Source: Eggerthellaceae bacterium UBA3686
Lineage (GTDB): Bacteria; Actinomycetota; Coriobacteriia; Coriobacteriales; Eggerthellaceae
Reading direction: 5' to 3'
Assembly: GCA_002371495.1 (NCBI GenBank)
Contig: DFIX01000014.1
Coordinates: forward strand, 1 to 55,493
Length of the DNA: 55,493 nucleotides
Shown here: piece by piece, positions 37,650-44,384 of the stretch
How the letters are laid out: every line of letters begins with the position of its first letter
How positions within the stretch are numbered: the first letter of the stretch is position 1
Notes under the pieces: model-generated
Told to the model about the DNA's origin: nothing
The model's database searches: none
What the model saw: the letters and a program-made list of their open reading frames with translations, nothing else
Program-made: the position numbers and the translations under genes

Positions 37650-37895
37650 CTATTTCTTTGCCGGAAGGTCGTCGCCGTAGCAGTTATCCTGCTCTTCGTC
37701 GCCGGCGTCGTCAGCAGCTGCGGAAGCAGATGCCGAATCGGCCGACGAAGCGCTGTCGGAAGCCGCAGCTGCGCTCGCAGAGGTTGCAGCGGCAGACGAG
37801 CTGGCCGACCCACCGCAGCCCACGAGGGCAACGGAGCCAAAGCACAGGGTAAGGGCGATAATTGCACATGCGGAAAGCCGCGAAACTGTTTGCAT
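37650..37895 (-). CDS. Small Ala/Ser-rich lipoprotein heading the dlt operon
   Basis: The 81-residue protein has a lipoprotein signal with lipobox LVGC (Cys27), followed by about 35 residues made almost only of Ser, Ala and Asp, and an acidic tail ending NCYGDDLPAKK. ATG 37895 is preceded by GAGGAG at seven bases; the frame reads further upstream but without a ribosome site. It is the first gene of the dlt unit. I know of no family with this exact form. It may be a surface-exposed spacer protein or an operon-specific accessory. Confidence 0.75.
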   Translation of the reverse strand: MQTVSRLSACAIIALTLCFGSVALVGCGGSASSSAAATSASAAAASDSASSADSASASAAADDAGDEEQDNCYGDDLPAKK

Positions 37896-38108
37896 TCTAA
37901 ACTCCTCGTTTTTAGTGCGTTTTCGATGCCGAAATCTATTTGGAAATCTTACCATATATATGCAATCAAGCCACCTATGCTCACAAGAAGTTGTATAGAC
38001 GGCGAATATATACTTGTCGCGAAGATCCCGTAAGTCTGGCTTCGCAGACAAGCATGGGTCAAAGGGCGGTTCTCTTAGCCCGTATGTTGCCGTCATCAAG
38101 TTTCGGTA

Positions 38109-38213
38109 GCCCAATTCAGCGGCAGGGTGCGTAGCCGCTTGCGCAGCTGCCAACTTTCAACCATCAAAATACGCGAGCAGCTGTAGGCCTAGCGCCCTGC
38201 CGCTGAATTGGGC
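38109..38213. repeat. Inverted-repeat element R2, copy 2
   Basis: Ends pair as GCCCAATTCAGCGGCAGGG and its exact reverse complement (CCCTGCCGCTGAATTGGGC). Inner boxes (GTGCGTAG, TTGCGCAGCT, ACGCGAGCAGC, GTAGGCC) match copy 1 at 10400-10502. Confidence 0.78.
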
Positions 38214-38243
38214 GGACGGCCGGAAGGCCCTTCCACATAGCAA

Positions 38244-38283
38244 CGAAAAAAGAAGAGTCGGGAAGAACAACTCTTCCCGACTC
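38244..38283 (-). terminator. tig intrinsic terminator
   Basis: On the minus strand GAGTCGGGAAGA and TCTTCCCGACTC form a perfect 12-base-pair stem with a five-base loop, then TTCTTTTTT. It begins 27 bases after the tig stop. Confidence 0.9.
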
Positions 38284-38309
38284 GCCAAAAAGCTCTATTA
38301 GCAGACAGC

Positions 38310-39665
38310 TTAGTCTTCCTTGGAATGCTTGCCCGACTTCTTCTCTTCGGGGGTTTCCTCGGTGACAATGGCGGACTCGACGAGCTCCTTGGCGGCCTTC
38401 TGGCGCAGGATGCCCTGGCGCACCAGGTACATCTGGCCGTTGTCCTTCCACTGCTGCATCAGGTTCTCGGGGTCCGAAGCGCCTGCGTTGCGGAACTCCT
38501 CGACGATGTCCTCGTCGGTCGCCTCGATGCCGGCATGGGCGGCATAGGCGTCGAGCGCCAGGTCCTGCTTGGTCATGTCTTCGGCCTGCTGCTTCACGTC
38601 ATCGCGGAACTGCTGCGAGGTGATGCCGGCCTGCTGCAGGTATGCATCGAGCGTCAGCCCGCCTCGCTGCAGCTGCTGGAAGAAGTCCTGCAGAAGCGTG
38701 GCCTCGGATTCCTCGACCAAATTGGCCGGAACCTCGCCCACCAGGCGGTCGGCCAGGGCCAGCAGCACGCGGTTCTCCTTCATGCGCGGGAAGCTCGACT
38801 CCTGGGCGGACTCGATTTCTTCCGCCATTTCCTTGCGCAGCTCCTCGACGCTCTCGACACCGATCTTCTGCATGACCCACTCGTCGGTCAGCTCGGGAAG
38901 CTTCTTCTTCTTGACCTGCAAAATCTCGATGTCGAAGTTGATGGCCTGCGTCTTGCCCATCAGCGATGCCGTCATGGCGGTGGGGTCGGCGGGCAGATCC
39001 ATCGTGAACTGCTTGGTGTCGCCCTTCTTCAGGCCGATCAGCTCGTCGTCGAAAGCCTTCGGATACAGGCCACTGCCGATGCCGTATTGGGTCGACTCGG
39101 AGGTAATCGACTCGATGTTGGCACCATTGTCGTCGGTGGCGGTGATCTTCATGTCGACGAACTTGTCTTCCTTGACCTTGGTGTTGGCAGGGGCGTCGAC
39201 AATCTCGTAGTAATGGTCGAGCAGCGCGTCGATCTCTTCGTCGATCTGCTCGTCGGTCGCGCCTTCATGCGGCATCTCGATTTCGACCGGGTCGTAGCTC
39301 GACAGCTCGGGCGTCGGCTTGGTGCCAATCTCGAAGGCGAAGGTGTAGGCCTGCTTGTCCTTGACGAGTTCCATCTGGTCCTCGCCGAAGTCGGGGTCGC
39401 CGACCGGGTAAATGCCCGCTGCCTCGATGGCCTTGGGGTAATGCCCGTTGACGATGTCGTCGGTGACGGTGGCCGCCACAGCGTCCTTGCCGAGCCTGTT
39501 GTCGATGACCTGACGCGGCGCCTTGCCCTTCCTGAAGCCCGGGAAGGTGTACTGGTTGGCGAAATCCTTGTACTGCTTCTTCACGCGGTCGGTGACAACC
39601 TTCTCGTCTACCGTGACGGTAACCTTGACGCGGTTATCCTCCAAGACCTCTACTTTAGTTTCCAC
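38310..39665 (-). CDS. tig: Trigger factor (ribosome-bound chaperone / peptidyl-prolyl isomerase)
   Basis: The 451-residue protein has the ribosome-binding tail with FPGFRKGKAPRQVI (about 42-55), a central PPIase domain (VDMKITATDDNGANIE...) and a helical C-terminal chaperone domain. GTG 39665 has GGAGG eight bases upstream. It ends in a charged tail (ETPEEKKSGKHSKED). In most Gram-positive genomes clpP follows directly; here the dlt operon lies between. Confidence 0.96.
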   Translation of the reverse strand: METKVEVLEDNRVKVTVTVDEKVVTDRVKKQYKDFANQYTFPGFRKGKAPRQVIDNRLGKDAVAATVTDDIVNGHYPKAIEAAGIYPVGDPDFGEDQMELVKDKQAYTFAFEIGTKPTPELSSYDPVEIEMPHEGATDEQIDEEIDALLDHYYEIVDAPANTKVKEDKFVDMKITATDDNGANIESITSESTQYGIGSGLYPKAFDDELIGLKKGDTKQFTMDLPADPTAMTASLMGKTQAINFDIEILQVKKKKLPELTDEWVMQKIGVESVEELRKEMAEEIESAQESSFPRMKENRVLLALADRLVGEVPANLVEESEATLLQDFFQQLQRGGLTLDAYLQQAGITSQQFRDDVKQQAEDMTKQDLALDAYAAHAGIEATDEDIVEEFRNAGASDPENLMQQWKDNGQMYLVRQGILRQKAAKELVESAIVTEETPEEKKSGKHSKED

Positions 39666-39805
39666 TTAACTGTCCTCCGTTAACGTTTCCTCTTCATGCG
39701 CTGAACACGCGAAATTGGATTATCGCACACAATTCGCCCCGATAAAAGCGCATTCACAGATTGCTAATAAGCTCGCTCGATGAGTCGGTCTACCTGTTTA
39801 ACGTA

Positions 39806-39915
39806 GCGAAAACGCAGGTGGCAGCATGTGTGAGCGATTCTGCAGGCACTACTCCTGTTATTCACTTCAGTTTAGCCGAAGCCAAGCGAACACGTGCTGC
39901 CACCTGCGTTTTCGC
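39806..39915 (+). repeat. Hairpin element R3, copy c
   Basis: Arms GCGAAAACGCAGGTGGCAGC and the reverse complement pair perfectly for 21 bases. The loop keeps GCGATTCTGCAGGCACT, CCTG and GCCGAAGCCAAGC. Confidence 0.9.
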
Positions 39916-39974
39916 GGGCCGTAACAAATCAAGGTTTCTGGCAAACTGAAAATTCACGCCGACGAATAAGGGAG

Positions 39975-40004
39975 ACTCCCCAATCTGTCACTCCCCAATC
40001 TGTC
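39975..40004. repeat. Tandem half-palindromes R6 (ACTCCCCAATCTGTC x2)
   Basis: Two adjacent 15-base copies. The first is preceded by GGGAG, giving GGGAG-A-CTCCC, again a G-run palindrome with a central A, as in R1 and R5. It looks like one full right arm duplicated and a left arm lost. Confidence 0.65.
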
Positions 40005-40020
40005 ACCTAGGAAAGCACAC

Positions 40021-40051
40021 GGCCCCGACGCGCTTGAAACGCGACGGGGCC
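40021..40051 (-). terminator. sstT terminator hairpin
   Basis: GGCCCCG-T-CGCG pairs with CGCG-T-CGGGGCC around a seven-base loop. The tail GTGTGCTTTCC is only weakly T-rich. It begins 40 bases past the sstT stop. Confidence 0.6.
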
Positions 40052-40091
40052 GCCCTCGTTTGGAGTCGAGCCTTCCGGCTACCCTACTGGC

Positions 40092-41378
40092 TTACGCCTG
40101 CTCGAGCGGGGTGTTGTCCTTGCCCATCTCGAATTTGCGACCGGCCTTGATCCAGCTGCGGTACTCGGCCGTGGCCGTGAACAGCACGTCGGAGCTGGAG
40201 TTGAGCGCGGTTTCGCAGGAGTCCTGGATAACGCCGATGATGAAGCCGATGCCGATGAACTCCACGGCGATGGTCGGGTCGATGCCGAACAGCGAGCAGG
40301 CCAGCGGAATCAGCAGCAGAGAGCCGCCGGCGACACCCGAAGCGCCGCAGGCCGACAGCGCCGCCAGCGCCGAGAGGATGACCGCCGTGGGGATGTCGAC
40401 TTCCAGGCCGACGAAGCGCGCTGCGGTCATGGCCATGACGGTGATGGTCACGGCGGCGCCCGCCATGTTGATGGTCGCACCGAGCGGGATCGAGACCGAG
40501 TAGTTGTCCTTGTTCAGGCCGAGCGCCTTGCACAGCTCCATGTTGACCGGGATGTTGGCAGCCGAGCTGCGGGTGAAGAACGCCGTGATGCCCGAGTCCT
40601 TAAGGCAACGGAACACCAGCGGGTAAGGGTTCTTGCGCGTCAGCGCGAAAACCAGAATCGGGTTCGCCACCAGCGCGATGAACAGCATGCAGCCGACGAG
40701 CACCAGGATGAGCTGGCCGTATTCGACGAAGATGTTCAGACCGCTGGTCGAAACGGCGGAATACACCAGGCCCAGGATGCCGAACGGTGCGCAGTTGATG
40801 ATCCAGCGCACGACCGTGCCGATGGCGTCGGCCACGTTTGCGAAAACCTGCTTGGTACCGTCGGACGCCTTGCGCAGCGCCACGCCGAGCATGACGGCCC
40901 ACACGAGGATGCCGATGTAGTTGGCGTTGACGAGCGCGCCGACCGGGTTGCTGACGGCGTTGATCAGCAGGTTGCTCAAAACTTCGCCGATGCCCTCGGG
41001 CGAATCCTGCGTGACCTCGCCAATCGTGCCGATAGTCACGTCGACCGGGAACAGGAAGCAGCCCAAAACCGCCACGAGCGCCGCGACGAACGTCGAGACC
41101 AAGTACAGGATAATGATCGTTTTCATGTTGCCGGCGGTCTGCGCGTTCGCAAGCGCGCTGATGACCAGGAAAAACACGAGAATCGGAGCGACCGCTTTCA
41201 GGGCTCCGGTAAAGAGCGACCCCAGAAGCGTGATGACCGCGTCGAATCCTCCCCACCAGCCCGTTGGGTCAAGCAGACCCGCCGATACGCACGCGCCGAT
41301 GATCGCACCGATGACCATGCCGATGACGATGCGCAAAATCAGGCTTATGCTGTTCCATTTTTGCACTAACGCTTTCAC
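40092..41378 (-). CDS. sstT: Serine/threonine:sodium symporter SstT
   Basis: The 428-residue protein has about eight membrane helices and two re-entrant loops of the dicarboxylate/amino acid:cation symporter family. Signature blocks match SstT: LFTGALKAVAPILVF, YIGILVWAV, FFTRSSAANIPVNM, SIPLGATINMAGAA, ACGASGVAGGSLLLIP and IIGVIQDSCETALNSSSDV. It imports L-serine and L-threonine with Na+. I use GTG 41378 with GGGGAGG eight bases upstream; the frame is open further but without family similarity. It is divergent from the tRNA-Leu gene. Confidence 0.94.
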   Translation of the reverse strand: MKALVQKWNSISLILRIVIGMVIGAIIGACVSAGLLDPTGWWGGFDAVITLLGSLFTGALKAVAPILVFFLVISALANAQTAGNMKTIIILYLVSTFVAALVAVLGCFLFPVDVTIGTIGEVTQDSPEGIGEVLSNLLINAVSNPVGALVNANYIGILVWAVMLGVALRKASDGTKQVFANVADAIGTVVRWIINCAPFGILGLVYSAVSTSGLNIFVEYGQLILVLVGCMLFIALVANPILVFALTRKNPYPLVFRCLKDSGITAFFTRSSAANIPVNMELCKALGLNKDNYSVSIPLGATINMAGAAVTITVMAMTAARFVGLEVDIPTAVILSALAALSACGASGVAGGSLLLIPLACSLFGIDPTIAVEFIGIGFIIGVIQDSCETALNSSSDVLFTATAEYRSWIKAGRKFEMGKDNTPLEQA

Positions 41379-41520
41379 TGCAGTTCCTCCCCTGCATCCC
41401 CGCCCGCGTTCGGGCTGCTTAGCTGCCATTGCCGAAATGCCTGCATCCAAACATTTTCGGCAAAGGCCTTACATCATAAGTTCACATAGTAGCAAATAAT
41501 CCCGCCTATGGAGCTAATTC

Positions 41521-41529
41521 TGGTATCAT
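41521..41529 (+). promoter_or_regulatory. Extended -10 promoter of tRNA-Leu
   Basis: TGGTATCAT (TG-n-TATCAT) is 11 bases before the tRNA. The same nine bases occur as the promoter candidate at 54169. No clear -35 is seen. Confidence 0.55.
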
Positions 41530-41540
41530 CGGTGCAAAGT

Positions 41541-41625
41541 GCGGGCGTGGCGGAATTGGCAGACGCGCCAGATTTAGGTTCTGGTACCGCAAGGTGTGAA
41601 GGTTCAAGTCCTTTCGCCCGCACCA
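41541..41625 (+). tRNA. tRNA-Leu (anticodon UAG)
   Basis: The 85-base gene has acceptor arms GCGGGCG/CGCCCGC with encoded ACCA, a D-arm, anticodon stem CCAGA/TCTGG with loop TTTAGGT (anticodon TAG, reads CUN codons), a long class-II variable arm (TACCGCAAGGTGT) and the T-arm GGTTCAAGTCC. A short C/T-rich hairpin follows at 41628-41652. Confidence 0.96.
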
Positions 41626-41869
41626 TTCTTTCCGCTTTTTGGAAGCTTTTGTTCCCGCCCGACCTTCAAGCTGGTGCGACTTTAGTGCGCACGGGAGGGG
41701 AAACGGCACGCTTCGCTCGCGCCTGTCCGAAACCAATCCACGTGGAAAGCCTATGCCCCCGAACACGATGGGGGTTACGAGACAACTCGCTTCGCAAGCC
41801 GTCGGAGTATAATTCCTGCAAGCCTGCTAAACGTGCAAGAGCAGGATTTCTTTCACAGAAGGGAGCTTC

Positions 41870-42847
41870 ATGATGGGCAATTATTTCGAGGAGGGGCTGG
41901 ACCCGCAGCTCAGCAGCGTTCTGACGAACCCGCCTGCATACCTCGCCGCATGGACCGACGAGAATGTGGCCCGGAACGCCCCGCGCAGCGAAACGTTCCC
42001 GCCGGCGCCGCCCACACCGCCCGACCCCGACGTTGATTTCTATGACAAAATGATCCCCGGCCCCGAGGGCGCTCCCGAGGTGCGCGTGAGAATCTACGAG
42101 CCCAAGGTCAAGGAGGAAGTCCTGCCTGGAGTGCTGTACCTGCACTACGGCGGATACTCGATCGGCTCGCCCGAGCACGAGGACCTGAACTGCATCCGCT
42201 ACGTCAAAGAGGTGAAATGCGTCGTGGTCTCGGTGGACTACCGCATGGCGCCCGAGAACCCCGCCCCCGCGGCCTACGAGGACTGCTATGCTGCGCTGTG
42301 CTGGTTCGCCGACAATGCGGCCGACATGGGCGTCGACCCCGAGCGAATCGCAGTCACCGGCTTCAGCGCCGGCGGCGGCCTCACCTGCTCGCTCGTACTG
42401 CTCGCCCGCGACCGCAAGGGGCCGAAGATCTGCTTCCAGATGCCCTTGGCAGCCACAATCGACGACAGGCTGGCGACGGACTCTACCCGCAACTTCACAG
42501 ACAAGCGCGGGCTCAACTACGAGTCCTGCAAGAACATCTGGAACATGTACCTGGGTGAAGGCCACGAAACCCGTGATGACGTCGACAAGTACGCCGCTCC
42601 CGCGCGCGAGACCGACTACTCCAACCTGCCGCCATGCTACACGTTCGTCGGCGGCCTTGACCCGCATCGCGACGAGATGATCAACTGGGTGAGCAACCTG
42701 GCCAAGGCCGGCGTTCCCACGAGCTTCTCGCTGTTCGCCGGCGGGCTGCACGGCTTCGACCTCGAGAACCCCGACGCCTTCATCAGCAAGCTTGCCACCG
42801 ACACCTCGACGGCCTACCTGAAGCGCGCCCTTCACGGCGACGAATAA
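41870..42847 (+). CDS. Alpha/beta hydrolase, hormone-sensitive-lipase type
   Basis: The 325-residue cytoplasmic esterase/lipase has the catalytic set Ser166 (GFSAGGG), Asp264 (GGLDPHRDE) and His294 (GGLHGFD). The oxyanion motif HYGGYS (92-97) replaces the usual HGGG. ATG 41870 is preceded by AAGGGAG at four bases; ATG 41873 is equally possible. It hydrolyses short-chain esters; the natural substrate is unknown. It stands alone after the tRNA gene. A proline-rich stretch (44-53) precedes the catalytic domain. Confidence 0.88.
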   Translation: MMGNYFEEGLDPQLSSVLTNPPAYLAAWTDENVARNAPRSETFPPAPPTPPDPDVDFYDKMIPGPEGAPEVRVRIYEPKVKEEVLPGVLYLHYGGYSIGSPEHEDLNCIRYVKEVKCVVVSVDYRMAPENPAPAAYEDCYAALCWFADNAADMGVDPERIAVTGFSAGGGLTCSLVLLARDRKGPKICFQMPLAATIDDRLATDSTRNFTDKRGLNYESCKNIWNMYLGEGHETRDDVDKYAAPARETDYSNLPPCYTFVGGLDPHRDEMINWVSNLAKAGVPTSFSLFAGGLHGFDLENPDAFISKLATDTSTAYLKRALHGDE

Positions 42848-42911
42848 CGGCCGCAGAAAAGCCAAAGGCCGAACAAGCGGAATAAGAGGCACCCGCGAGC
42901 AGCTAGCCTGT

Positions 42912-42966
42912 AGCCAACCGGGCCTCCGTTTTCGAAAGGGACGGAGGCTCGGCTTCCACTTTTTCT
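42912..42966 (+). terminator. Possible terminator of the hydrolase gene
   Basis: AGCC-AA-CCG-G-GCCTCCGT pairs with ACGGAGGC-T-CGG-CT with small bulges, and a T-run (CACTTTTTC) follows after seven bases. The distance from stem to T-run weakens the case. Confidence 0.45.
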
Positions 42967-43138
42967 CGCGGTTCTTCGCTATAACAAGGACAGTTTCTGG
43001 TTTCGCCGCGCGCATGCGACATGCGAATAACCGAAAGGCGCAGAAACGGTAGAATATCGACAAGCAATTACCTGCGCACACCCGAAGTTGGTACGCGGCG
43101 CAAATGGCAATAAAACGCCTGACCGTAGGAGAGCGAGC

Positions 43139-43450
43139 ATGGACCAAGAGCTGTACGACAGAATCCAGGAGCTCCAGCAGGCAGCATATTTTCGCACGGG
43201 CATTGCGGGCGGCTTCTCGCGCATCGTCAACTCGCCGTTTTTGGGCGGGCCCATAGCCAGCGCTTTCGAGCGCCTCGGGCGCTTTGCCGAGCCGACGCTT
43301 GAGCTGGGTCGTTTGGGCATGCACGAAGTGCACGAGGTGCTCTGGGGAATCGATCCTGCGGTCGATGATGCGGGCGATATCGCCAACATCACCGCTTGGA
43401 CGCGCGAAGGGGCCATAAACGTGCGCCGCATGGCCGGAGGTCGATGTTGA
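43139..43450 (+). pseudogene. Upstream half of a split TatD-like gene (ends at in-frame UGA)
   Basis: Begins at ATG 43139 with AGGAG seven bases upstream and runs 103 codons to TGA 43448-43450. The same frame continues without further stops to 44074 and becomes clearly TatD-like (next feature). The N-terminal half has no TatD HxH motif and looks like a helical segment (residues 1-70), then IDPAVDDAGDIANITAWTR. Either the gene is a degenerate pseudogene, or UGA is read through, or the two halves are separate proteins. The first stands as a plausible 103-residue protein of unknown function. Confidence 0.55.
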
Positions 43451-44074
43451 GGTGCGCCTTCCCCGCGCGTGCCGCGGATTAACGTAGCGCTCGGCGTCGC
43501 TCCTGAAAACGCCCAGCTGTACACAGACGAAACCGAAAGCGCCATACGCGCCGCCTTCGCCGACAAGCACGTCAAGGCCATCGGCTCGTGCGGGCTCGCA
43601 CTTTCAGGCAACCCGGCAAATGAAAGCCTTCCGCCTCTTGAACTGCAAATTCAGGTATTCGAGCGCCAAATCGCGCTTGCCCGCGAGCTCGGAGTGCCCC
43701 TGATCGTTCAAGCTGACGGCGCATGGGACGTCGCTTTCCAAACTTTGGAAAAAGCCGGACTGCCCGAAGCTCCCGTCATACTACGCGCACAAGGAGCCAC
43801 CGCCGATGACGTTGCGCCCTGGATCGAGGCCGGCAGCTACATCGCGTTCGACGCACAAGCCGAATACGACCCGGTCGGCGCCTGCAAGCTCGCACGACTC
43901 GTGCCAACCGACCGCGTTCTCGTGGAAAGCGGCGCGCCCGAGAACGGGCTATTGGGACTGACGGGCTCGGACCCCCGCTGCGACCAGGTCGTCTTCATCG
44001 CCGACGTCTTGCAGGGCGTTTGCCCCGGCCCCCGGCTGATGGAGAATTTCCTGTTGGCCTTCATGAAAAAGTGA
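43451..44074 (+). pseudogene. Downstream half: TatD-like protein with all metal ligands replaced
   Basis: The 207 codons align to TatD-type metal hydrolases by motif but each metal ligand is changed: GVHPH reads GVAPE, GECGLD reads GSCGLA, VHSRDA-like reads VQADGA, HCFSG reads RAQGA and ETDAP reads ESGAP. GTG 43469 could start it but has no close ribosome site. The fold may be kept as a binding protein (pseudoenzyme) or the gene may be decaying. It is separated from the upstream half by a single UGA in the same frame. Confidence 0.62.
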
Positions 44075-44174
44075 ATGGAGTCCGCTCCTTTTACGCAGTG
44101 GGCTCTTCCCCTCAGGGGCAAAGTGTTCACTCGAAAAGCGTAGGGGCGCCCAATCGCAACTCGCCGGCAATGTA

Positions 44175-44283
44175 GCGAAACCGCAGGTGGGAGCGTGACA
44201 TCGGCGATTCTGCAGCACTAACTCTAATAGTATTCCAATGTTAGCGAAGCCAAGCCGATGCACGCTCCCACCTGCGGTTTCGC
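44175..44283 (+). repeat. Hairpin element R3, copy d
   Basis: Arms GCGAAACCGCAGGTGGGAGC and the reverse complement pair over 23 bases, and the stem continues to CATCGG/CCGATG. The loop keeps GCGATTCTGCAG, CACT and GCGAAGCCAAGCCG, but the middle is the most diverged of the five. Confidence 0.88.
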
Positions 44284-44333
44284 GGACTATCGGCTCGACC
44301 ATGCGGGCTTAATGATATAGAAGAGAACGTCCC

Positions 44334-44376
44334 TTCTAAAAGCGTGACAACGGGCTACGTCTTCGTCGTCACGCTT
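44334..44376 (-). terminator. rho intrinsic terminator
   Basis: On the minus strand AAGCGTGAC-G-ACG pairs with CGT-T-GTCACGCTT around an 11-base loop, followed by TTAGAAGG. It begins eight bases after the rho stop. Confidence 0.75.
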
Positions 44377-44384
44377 CATTCGCA

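Larger units (their letters stand above)
37896..38309. other. Gap between tig and the dlt operon
   Basis: No gene is seen. It contains the A/T-rich dlt leader and probable promoter region (about 37900-38030), the R2 element (38109-38213) and the tig terminator (38244-38283). Confidence 0.6.
39666..40091. other. Gap between sstT and tig
   Basis: No gene is seen. It holds the tig leader, R3 copy c (39806-39915), tandem half-palindromes R6 (39975-40004) and the sstT terminator hairpin (40021-40051). Confidence 0.65.
44075..44384. other. Gap between the TatD-like gene and rho
   Basis: No gene is seen. It holds R3 copy d (44175-44283) and the rho terminator (44334-44376), between convergent genes. 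Confidence 0.65.

Noticed and set aside
43451..43490. A selenocysteine insertion element behind the UGA at 43448
   Set aside because: A short GC-rich hairpin can be drawn (about seven pairs with two G-U), but the loop does not look like known bacterial elements. I list recoding only as one possibility.
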